Shown here: positions 58,108 to 64,000 of the stretch, piece by piece
Layout: each line of letters begins with the position of its first letter
Position numbering within the stretch: position 1 is the stretch's first letter
DNA from: an uncultured Flavobacteriales bacterium
GTDB lineage: Bacteria; Bacteroidota; Bacteroidia; Flavobacteriales; Crocinitomicaceae
NCBI GenBank assembly: GCA_946482515.1
Contig: CAMLRS010000008.1
Coordinates: 124,001 to 188,000, forward strand
Length of the DNA stretch: 64,000 bases
Reading direction: 5' to 3'
Notes under the pieces: generated by a model
The model's database searches: none
Told to the model about the DNA's origin: nothing
Seen by the model: the letters and a program-made list of their open reading frames with translations, nothing else
Translations under genes and position numbers: made by a program

Positions 58108-59691
58108 ATGAAAGCAGTTGCCGGAATCAATCACGTTGGTTACGGTGTTTCCCGTAAGAATTCCGCAACATTCCAGGCGGTTAATCCCGCTACGGGTGCA
58201 GCTTTGCCCACTCTTTTTCACGAAGCGACAGCCGAAGAAACCGACGAAGCCATTCGATTGGCAGCCGCGGCATTTCCGGTCTATGCACAATGGCCCGTGC
58301 GGAAGCGTATTGCTTTTATGCACGACATTGCCAGTGAGCTGGAAGCACAGCGCGAACAGTTGATAGCAGCATTTGTCACCGAAAGTGGCTTGCCACGCGA
58401 TCGCGCCGAAACAGAGCTGAAGCGCACTTGTTTTCAATTGGTTTCTTATTCCAATGCGTTATTGAACGGCTCGGTATTGCAGCCGGTGATCGATCTTGCC
58501 GATCCCGATCGCAAGCCGACTCCCAAACCCGATTTACGGAAAGTGAATACGGCCATAGGCCCGGTAGTGGTGTTTGGCGCCAGCAATTTTCCGTTTGCCT
58601 ATTCGACCATTGGTGGCGACAGCGCTTCAGCGTTAGCGGCCGGTTGCCCGGTAATCGTAAAAGGTCATCCGATGCATCCGCATACCAGCGAGCTTGTTGC
58701 TGGTATCGTGCTCGAAACGGCCAAAAGACATAATCTGCCCGAAGGCGTTTTTTCGCATTTGCATGCCAAAGGATTTGCCGTTGCAGAGCAGTTGGTCAAA
58801 GATGAACGCATCAAAGCGGTTGGTTTTACAGGCAGTTTCAAAGGTGGCATGGCGCTGCACAAACTGGCGCAGGACCGAGAAGAGCCGATTCCGGTTTTTG
58901 CCGAAATGGGTAGCGTGAATCCGATTGTCGTATTGCCACAGGCGTTAAAACATTCCGGTGATGCGATCGCAGAAAAAATGACCGCGTCCGTAGGTCTGAA
59001 TGCCGGACAGTTCTGTACAAGTCCCGGTTTGTTATTTATGGTAGAGAACGCGGATGCCGATGCTTTTATAGAAAAGCTGACAGATCGCTTGTCGAAAGTT
59101 CCGGACCAGGTGATGCTGAATCCAGCTATTCACGAGCAATACGAAACCGCCAAAGCCAGTCAGCGACCGGGTGCAGATGCACTGGTTGATCCTTCGCTGG
59201 CTACTAATCCAAATAGCATTTCTCCTGCCGTATTCAGTATTTCCGGAACAGAATTCCTCCAAAACGACCACCGCCAGGAAGAAGTATTCGGTTCGTTCCT
59301 GTTATTGATCCGTTGCAGCGACGAAGCCGAAATGCGTGCCTGCGTGGAGCGATTACGCGGACAGCTCACGGCTTCCGTTTTCACTGAGCCAGGTGAATAT
59401 GATCTAGCCGCTCATTATCTGAATCTGCTCGAGCGGAAAGTCGGTCGTGTGATCGTGAACGGTGTACCGACCGGTGTGGAAGTCAGTCCGGCCATGCAGC
59501 ACGGCGGCACGTTTCCCGCAGCAACAGACAGCCGCTTTACATCCGTTGGTGCACACGCCGTTTTGCGCTTTATGCGGCCTGTGAGCTATCAGAACGTACC
59601 CGACGAACTCCTGCCGGAATCGTTAAAAAGAATTAATCCGCTCCAAATTTTACGTTTTGTTAACGATAACTGGTCTACAGGTTCTTGTTGA
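58108..59691 (+). CDS. Aldehyde dehydrogenase (2-oxoglutarate semialdehyde dehydrogenase-like)
   Basis: This 527-aa NAD(P)-dependent enzyme oxidises an aldehyde to its acid. The catalytic Cys is in GLNAGQFCTSPGLL and the general base Glu in FAEMGSVNPIVV. FGASNFPFAYSTIGGDSASA matches the cofactor region of the KGSADH-like branch, and VIVNGVPTGVEVSPAMQHGG the substrate side. This branch includes enzymes of pentose, hexarate and hydroxyproline breakdown; no such cluster is here, so the natural substrate is open. It starts 12 bases after purS and probably shares the pssA transcript. Confidence 0.9.
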   Translation: MKAVAGINHVGYGVSRKNSATFQAVNPATGAALPTLFHEATAEETDEAIRLAAAAFPVYAQWPVRKRIAFMHDIASELEAQREQLIAAFVTESGLPRDRAETELKRTCFQLVSYSNALLNGSVLQPVIDLADPDRKPTPKPDLRKVNTAIGPVVVFGASNFPFAYSTIGGDSASALAAGCPVIVKGHPMHPHTSELVAGIVLETAKRHNLPEGVFSHLHAKGFAVAEQLVKDERIKAVGFTGSFKGGMALHKLAQDREEPIPVFAEMGSVNPIVVLPQALKHSGDAIAEKMTASVGLNAGQFCTSPGLLFMVENADADAFIEKLTDRLSKVPDQVMLNPAIHEQYETAKASQRPGADALVDPSLATNPNSISPAVFSISGTEFLQNDHRQEEVFGSFLLLIRCSDEAEMRACVERLRGQLTASVFTEPGEYDLAAHYLNLLERKVGRVIVNGVPTGVEVSPAMQHGGTFPAATDSRFTSVGAHAVLRFMRPVSYQNVPDELLPESLKRINPLQILRFVNDNWSTGSC

Positions 59692-59760
59692 AGGCCTGCT
59701 AAACCCCGTAATTTGTCCGAAGTAAAAATTGCTTGTCCGACAGCAGTTTGAAACGATTAT

Positions 59761-59768
59761 TATATTTG
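59761..59768 (+). promoter_or_regulatory. -7 box for the coiled-coil membrane protein
   Basis: TATATTTG is an exact TAnnTTTG match, 19 bases before the ATG at 59788. Confidence 0.6.
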
Positions 59769-59787
59769 TAACCAAATTTCGAGAGTT

Positions 59788-60753
59788 ATGTCAGAAGTAG
59801 GAGTTCCCCAGAAAAGAAACCTTAGTACCCCATTGATTATCATTAGTTTGTTGCTACTCGTAGCGTTCGGTGTGATGGCCTTTTTATGGTCGTCCAAAAA
59901 CAGCGCACTTAAAGCATGTGAAGCCCATAGTAAGGAGTTGCAGGCAGACATCGATGAAATGAATGAAATGATGTCAGGCGTTATGGGCTCTGACATGACA
60001 AACGACCTGAAGAAAGACTTTGAGCAAATGCTTGAAACGTACGATGCGCTGATCAAGAAAGACGCCAGCCAAAGCGATAGTCTGACTGTTCAGAAAGTGA
60101 AAATCCAGGGCTTGCTCGACGAGCTGAACAACAATAAAAAGAAAAGTGCACAGGATATCGCCCGTCTGCGTCGTGAAAACGAAACACTGCGCCAGATCAT
60201 GATCGGTTATGTGAAGCAGATCGATGAGCTGAACACGCTGAATCTCAAACTGGAATCAGATTTGGATGAAACAACCAACAAGCTGACAACAACAGAAGGT
60301 GAGCGCGATCAGTACAAGCAGGAATCTGAGGCAAGTGCCGAGCAGGTGCGTAAAGGTTCCAAGCTGAGTGCTTACGGTATTTCATCTACCGGTCTGCGTA
60401 TGAAGCTGAACAACACCGTTGAGCCGACAACAAAAGCAAAATCGACAGTTCAGATCCGTTCCAGCTTTACCATTGGTGAAAATGCCATTGCAACGGCAGG
60501 TGAGAAAACAGTTTATATGTCTGTAACCGATCCTGAAGGACGCGTGATGCAACGTTCCAGCTCAAATATCGTCCAAACAGAAAGCGGTGCTGTTCCGTAC
60601 TCCGATAAAAAGGAGATCAACTACACGAACAAAGCGGTAGACGTTTCCATCTTCTACAACCTCGATGGTGCTGAGCCTTCGAAAGGTACATACAAGGTGA
60701 AACTGTACTGCGACGGACAGTTGATCGGTAGCGACAGCTTTACATTGAAATAA
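59788..60753 (+). CDS. Single-pass membrane protein with long coiled coil
   Basis: This 321-aa protein has one transmembrane helix (LIIISLLLLVAFGVMAFLW, residues 17-35) after a short N-terminal tail. A coiled coil then runs over about residues 38-200 (DELNNNKKKSAQDIARLRRE, IDELNTLNLKLESDLDETTN). A C-terminal beta-domain of about 115 residues follows (YGISSTGLRMKLNN, VYMSVTDPEGRVMQ, DGAEPSKGTYKVKLYCDG). Similar Bacteroidota proteins carry a misleading chromosome-partitioning name; nothing here supports that. It may be an envelope spacer or sensor. A single-gene unit with its own promoter and terminator. Confidence 0.75.
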   Translation: MSEVGVPQKRNLSTPLIIISLLLLVAFGVMAFLWSSKNSALKACEAHSKELQADIDEMNEMMSGVMGSDMTNDLKKDFEQMLETYDALIKKDASQSDSLTVQKVKIQGLLDELNNNKKKSAQDIARLRRENETLRQIMIGYVKQIDELNTLNLKLESDLDETTNKLTTTEGERDQYKQESEASAEQVRKGSKLSAYGISSTGLRMKLNNTVEPTTKAKSTVQIRSSFTIGENAIATAGEKTVYMSVTDPEGRVMQRSSSNIVQTESGAVPYSDKKEINYTNKAVDVSIFYNLDGAEPSKGTYKVKLYCDGQLIGSDSFTLK

Positions 60754-60780
60754 GAAACGAACAGCGAAATTCGCACGAGA

Positions 60781-60810
60781 ATCCGCTTGTCATTTGGCAG
60801 GCGGATTTTT
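60781..60810 (+). terminator. Terminator of the coiled-coil membrane protein gene
   Basis: ATCCGC (60781-60786) pairs with GCGGAT (60801-60806), followed by TTTT. Confidence 0.75.
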
Positions 60811-60884
60811 CTACGGATAAACACAATAAAAACGCGATCGTCGGGTTTTAGATAACGGGCCAATGTGGCCGAAATTTTAGGTAA

Positions 60885-61469
60885 ATGACAAATATTTTTA
60901 TTGCAAACCTGGACTGGGAAATTACTTCCAGCGATTTGCAGGCGACGTTCTCTGCGTTTGGTGAAGTGCACCTGGCCCATGTCGTATTCGATGCGAAGAC
61001 AAAAAAATCGAAAGGCTACGGTTATGTAGAAATGGTAAGTGCCGAAGAAGCAATCAAAGCGATCCAGGCGCTCAACGGATTTGAAGTGAACGGCCGCAAA
61101 CTGGACGTGAAAATCGCTTCACCGAAAGCTAACCGACCAAAACCGGAAGAAAAACCGAAGAAACCATTCAATAAAGCTGGTGGTTTTGGTGGACAAAAAC
61201 GCCCCTTTAATAACAGTGGAGGCGGCAATCGTCCGAACACTGGCGGAGGCGGTTACCGTTCAGGAGGAAACTCCGGTGGTGGCTACCGTTCTGAAGGAGG
61301 AGGAAATTCCGGCGGAGGCTATCGTTCCGAAGGTGGTGGTGGATACCGCTCTAACGAAGGAGGCGGTGGTTATCGCTCTTCCGGAGAAGGAAGCGGCGGA
61401 TACCGTTCATCTGAAGGAAGCCAGAATTCCGGAGATCGTCCGAGAAGACCACGAAAACCGATGGAATAA
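60885..61469 (+). CDS. RRM RNA-binding protein with Gly-rich GGYRS-repeat tail
   Basis: This 194-aa protein has one RNA-recognition motif at residues 1-80, with RNP2 (IFIANL) and RNP1 (KGYGYVEM, slightly changed from KGFGFVEM). A basic linker (KPEEKPKKPFNKAGGFGGQK) follows. The tail at about 105-185 is built of GGGYRS, GGGNSGGGYRSE and GGYRSS units, like eukaryotic GAR/hnRNP tails. Such proteins often act as RNA chaperones, and the tail could support condensate formation. At DNA level the tail is a direct-repeat array prone to length change. Confidence 0.9.
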   Translation: MTNIFIANLDWEITSSDLQATFSAFGEVHLAHVVFDAKTKKSKGYGYVEMVSAEEAIKAIQALNGFEVNGRKLDVKIASPKANRPKPEEKPKKPFNKAGGFGGQKRPFNNSGGGNRPNTGGGGYRSGGNSGGGYRSEGGGNSGGGYRSEGGGGYRSNEGGGGYRSSGEGSGGYRSSEGSQNSGDRPRRPRKPME

Positions 61470-61490
61470 GCACATTTATACTTCTGATAC

Positions 61491-62264
61491 ATGTCTGATG
61501 CTATTGAACAGGGACACGTTGATGTAAACGTGGACCAGCGTGGTGTGGCTACAATTGAGTTTGGCCACCCATTGAGCAATTCCCTTCCGGGAAAAATCCT
61601 GCGCAAGCTTGCTGAAACCATTACCGAAACCGGAAACAGGGACGATGTAAAAGTCATCGTTCTGCGTTCGGCTGGTAACAAGGCATTCTGTGCGGGCGCC
61701 AGCTTTGATGAATTGATTTCTATTACAGATATGGAAACCGGTAAAGTATTCTTCTCCGGTTTTGCCATGGTCATCAACGCTTGCCGCAAATGTCCGAAGC
61801 TGATCATTGGTCGCGTGCAGGGCAAAGCCGTTGGTGGTGGTGTAGGAATCGCTTCGGCGGTAGATTACTGCTTCGCAACCCGCGCGGCAGATGTAAAGCT
61901 CTCAGAGCTTGCCGTTGGAATCGGTCCGTTTGTAGTTGGACCAGCCGTTGAGCGCAAAATCGGTCTTTCGGCCATGAGTCAGCTGGCGATCAACGCTACC
62001 GAATGGCAATCGGCTGAATGGGCCTACAACAATGGCCTGTACGCCAGCCTCACAGGCTCCGAAGATGATATGGACGAGGAGATCGAGCGATTGGTTTCCA
62101 AGCTTGCAGCTTCCAGCCCGGAAGCAATGGCGCAGCTGAAGAAAATCTTCTGGCAGGGAACCGAAAACTGGGACACGTTGCTGTCCGATCGTGCGCTGAT
62201 CAGCGGAACGCTTGTGCTGTCCGACTTCACCGTTAATGCGATCAACGCATTCAAAAAGAACTAA
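61491..62264 (+). CDS. Enoyl-CoA hydratase/isomerase family protein
   Basis: This 257-aa crotonase-fold enzyme has the oxyanion-hole segments NKAFCAGASFDEL and RVQGKAVGGGVGIASAVD. One catalytic Glu lies in KLSELAVGIGPFVVG, in the second crotonase position. The branch resembles PaaF or methylglutaconyl-CoA hydratase types rather than the FadB domain. It is apart from the MarR-linked beta-oxidation genes; the substrate is not resolved. It starts 21 bases after the RRM gene, has a weak -7-like TACTTCTG four bases before the ATG, and ends in a strong terminator. Confidence 0.88.
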   Translation: MSDAIEQGHVDVNVDQRGVATIEFGHPLSNSLPGKILRKLAETITETGNRDDVKVIVLRSAGNKAFCAGASFDELISITDMETGKVFFSGFAMVINACRKCPKLIIGRVQGKAVGGGVGIASAVDYCFATRAADVKLSELAVGIGPFVVGPAVERKIGLSAMSQLAINATEWQSAEWAYNNGLYASLTGSEDDMDEEIERLVSKLAASSPEAMAQLKKIFWQGTENWDTLLSDRALISGTLVLSDFTVNAINAFKKN

Positions 62265-62284
62265 CGCGTTACGTAATACACGAG

Positions 62285-62316
62285 AGGGCGTTACCGGTAA
62301 TCGGTAGCGCCCTTTT
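62285..62316 (+). terminator. Terminator of the enoyl-CoA hydratase gene
   Basis: AGGGCG (62285-62290) pairs with CGCCCT (62308-62313); inner TACCG and CGGTA extend the stem. TTTT follows. Confidence 0.88.
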
Positions 62317-62323
62317 CGTTTCG

Positions 62324-62331
62324 TATCTTTG
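62324..62331 (+). promoter_or_regulatory. -7 box for dinB
   Basis: TATCTTTG is an exact TAnnTTTG match, four bases before the ATG at 62336, eight bases after the previous terminator's T-run. The transcript would be leaderless. I see no LexA-type palindrome. Confidence 0.6.
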
Positions 62332-62335
62332 AGCA

Positions 62336-63421
62336 ATGGAGCCTGATTTTCCAGTCAGAAAGATCATTCACGTCGACATGGACGCTTTTTACGCATCTGT
62401 GGAACAGCTCGACAATCCGGCGCTGCGGGGAAAACCTGTGGTCGTGGGCGGAAGCCGTGAACGCGGTGTGGTAGCGGCAGCCAGCTACGAAGCACGAAAA
62501 TTCGGTGTGCGATCCGCCATGCCCAGTGTGCTGGCTGCTCGGAAATGTCCGGGATTGATCTTTGTGAAAGCACGTTTCGACCGCTACAAGGAAATCTCTG
62601 CCCAGATCCGCGAGATCTTTTACGAATACACCGATCTGGTAGAGCCGCTTTCACTCGATGAAGCCTTTCTGGATGTAACGGAGAACAAGAAAAATCATCC
62701 TTCAGCGACCTTGCTGGCACAGGAAATCCGGGCCAGGATCAAAGAAACGACCGGATTGAACGCTTCAGCCGGCATTTCGATCAATAAATTCATGGCGAAG
62801 ATCGCTTCCGACATCAACAAGCCAAACGGACAGAAAACCATTCCACCGGAAGAAGTATTGCCCTTTCTGGAAACACTGCCGGTGGGAAAGTTTTTCGGCG
62901 TGGGCGAAGTGACGGCCAAAAAGATGAACCGCTACGGCATTTACACCGGCAGAGATATGAAAGAGCGGACGCTGGAAGCGCTAACGACCTTATTCGGGAA
63001 ATCCGGCAAGCACTTTTACGACATCGTTCGGGGAATTCACCGCAGCGAAGTCAAACCCGACCGCATCCGGAAATCCATCGCTGCCGAGCGCACCTTCAGC
63101 AACGACCTCGACTCGGCGCCCTTTATGCTCGAACAGCTGGAAGTCATTGCCGATGAGCTGGAAAGACGCCTGCTGAACAGCAAAGTGAAAGGCAAAACGG
63201 TAACCATCAAGTTGAAATACAACGATTTTACCCAGCAAACCCGCAGCAGAACCGTTCACGAATTCCTGGACCGAAAGGCCGAGTTTTTTCCGATCGTGCA
63301 GGAATTGCTGATGCAGGAGCCGTGGCCATTGCCCGTTCGATTACTTGGGATTTCCATAACCAAGCTCGATACGGAGCTGGTGGCAGAGCAATTCAGTGTG
63401 CAACTGAAACTGGAGTTTTGA
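62336..63421 (+). CDS. dinB: DNA polymerase IV (Y-family translesion polymerase)
   Basis: This 361-aa polymerase copies past damaged bases. Catalytic acids are in IIHVDMDAFYASVEQ (first Asp) and SLDEAFLDVT (Asp-Glu pair). The steric gate region and YEARKFGVRSAMPSVLA match the family. INKFMAKIASDINKPNGQ and a helix-hairpin-helix thumb (FFGVGEVTAKKMNRYGI) follow, then the little-finger domain from about 240. It has no obvious C-terminal clamp-binding QxxLF, although QFSVQLKLEF at the very end could serve. It has its own promoter four bases from ATG. Confidence 0.95.
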   Translation: MEPDFPVRKIIHVDMDAFYASVEQLDNPALRGKPVVVGGSRERGVVAAASYEARKFGVRSAMPSVLAARKCPGLIFVKARFDRYKEISAQIREIFYEYTDLVEPLSLDEAFLDVTENKKNHPSATLLAQEIRARIKETTGLNASAGISINKFMAKIASDINKPNGQKTIPPEEVLPFLETLPVGKFFGVGEVTAKKMNRYGIYTGRDMKERTLEALTTLFGKSGKHFYDIVRGIHRSEVKPDRIRKSIAAERTFSNDLDSAPFMLEQLEVIADELERRLLNSKVKGKTVTIKLKYNDFTQQTRSRTVHEFLDRKAEFFPIVQELLMQEPWPLPVRLLGISITKLDTELVAEQFSVQLKLEF

Positions 63422-63440
63422 GAGGAATCGATTGACGGAC

Positions 63441-63490
63441 GTAATATTACGAACCACTACGTAATATTGGGTACCGGTTTGTAATTTTGG
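63441..63490. repeat. Three GTAATATT-type boxes at exact 20-base spacing
   Basis: GTAATATTAC (63441), GTAATATTGG (63461) and GTAATTTTGG (63481) start exactly 20 bases apart. The first is a perfect palindrome. They lie between convergent dinB and the DUF2891 gene. Confidence 0.55.
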
Positions 63491-63517
63491 GAATTAGCTT
63501 CACTGAACTTCGGTTCC

Positions 63518-64000
63518 CTAATTTGCGTTTTCGCTTTCCAGGATTGCCAGCAGGGCAAAGGAAGCCAGCCAGTGTTCTCCCATATAATCGCCATCCACGA
63601 TCGAGGGCAGTGAATGCGCCAGGTGCTGATCGGCAATAGCAGCCAGGTGTGCAAATTTTTTATCCGATTTAGCCAATCCGTATAAACACCACGCGCGACT
63701 GAAATTCAGGCCATCGAGGTGAACCAAATGCCCGTCGCTGCGGTCACTCACTTTCCCAACCTCCAGCTGAAAGCGTTTTTTGAAAAGCAAAGGCAGGAAT
63801 TGCTTCAGCCAGCGCTCGAATTCGTCTTTCGGCAATACGCGCCGCATCAGGTCCATTTCTTCGAGACCGCCGGAAAGGAAATCATAGCCGCTTGGTTCGT
63901 AATGCAGCGCATAATTGTTGTCGGGAAGGTAAAACGCGCGTGCCCGTTCCGTGATAGCAGATTTCAACGGCTCATTTCCTGCAAAAACAGCGTAATCGTA
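63518..64000 (-). CDS. DUF2891 family protein, C-terminal part (5' end outside window)
   Basis: The frame is open to the right edge (161 codons seen) and stops with TAG at 63518-63520. Residues such as ALHYEPSGYDFLSGGLEEMD, LMRRVLPKDEFERWLKQFLP, then LDGLNFSRAWCLYGLAK match the C-terminal half of DUF2891, an all-helical barrel-like family of unknown activity. The internal TTG at 63967 is not the start, because YDYAVFAGNEPL upstream continues the family pattern. It converges with dinB. The family function is unknown. Confidence 0.78.
   Translation of the reverse strand, partial: YDYAVFAGNEPLKSAITERARAFYLPDNNYALHYEPSGYDFLSGGLEEMDLMRRVLPKDEFERWLKQFLPLLFKKRFQLEVGKVSDRSDGHLVHLDGLNFSRAWCLYGLAKSDKKFAHLAAIADQHLAHSLPSIVDGDYMGEHWLASFALLAILESENAN

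Noticed and set aside
59788..60753. Chromosome-partitioning protein
   Set aside because: The protein has a membrane helix and coiled coil but no Walker motifs or ParB features, so the name sometimes given to similar proteins is not supported.
1..64000. tRNA, rRNA, transposase, integrase or phage genes
   Set aside because: I looked for these in the gaps and frames and saw no cloverleaf, rRNA or recombinase signature; the short inverted-repeat elements have no ORF of their own.

Overview
The window is a 64 kb chromosomal segment of a Bacteroidota bacterium, most likely a flavobacteria-like lineage. The evidence is: type IX secretion (T9SS) cargo with C-terminal sorting domains, a PorU2/PorV2-type pair, SprB-type repeats, a DUF5723-TSP3-OmpA protein, stand-alone PurS, and promoters with the Bacteroidota -7 box TAnnTTTG in place of sigma70 boxes. 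I see no tRNA, rRNA, CRISPR array, transposase or phage module. Genus is not decided.

Layout: 0-5.7 kb has the end of a type II chorismate mutase overlapping aroA, a subtilase with a T9SS tail, an M14 carboxypeptidase and a family 2 glycosyltransferase. 5.9-10.3 kb is a minus-strand run of envelope proteins (DUF4139, TPR/PD40, EI24). 10.3-10.8 kb is repeat-rich non-coding DNA. 10.8-16.1 kb is purB and two secreted beta-propeller-like proteins. 16.1-23.4 kb, minus strand, holds lnt, an OmpA/TSP3 protein coupled to a 717-aa anchored protein, and rnhB. 23.5-29.2 kb is an AT-rich accessory island: two tandem transglutaminase-like secreted proteins, the second ending in an RHS-type linker and an unknown C-terminal domain, followed by small genes that look like immunity genes, one clearly frameshifted. 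29.3-32.7 kb has a DUF4920 lipoprotein and a large SprB/T9SS protein.

32.8-41.8 kb is a fatty-acid oxidation region (acyl-CoA dehydrogenase, thiolase, FadB-like enzyme, MarR regulator, PaaI thioesterase). It is interrupted by an MbnP/MbnH-like copper-protein and di-heme enzyme pair. The same palindrome, TTATGnnnnCATAA, lies upstream of the MarR gene and of the acyl-CoA dehydrogenase, so a local MarR regulon is likely. 41.9-50.5 kb has DUF2461, an S9 peptidase, an HTH-Fic protein, a fused E1 2-oxoacid dehydrogenase, lpxD and a GAF-SpoIIE phosphatase. 50.6-56.8 kb is the PorV2-PorU2 operon. 57-63.4 kb has pssA-purS-aldehyde dehydrogenase, a coiled-coil membrane protein, a Gly-rich RRM protein, an enoyl-CoA hydratase and dinB. 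The right edge cuts a DUF2891 gene.

Between genes there are recurring short inverted-repeat elements. One class ends in CACCACAAAGGAGCAAAG and sits mostly between gene ends. Several promoters have the -7 box only 3-5 bases before the ATG, which suggests leaderless transcripts.
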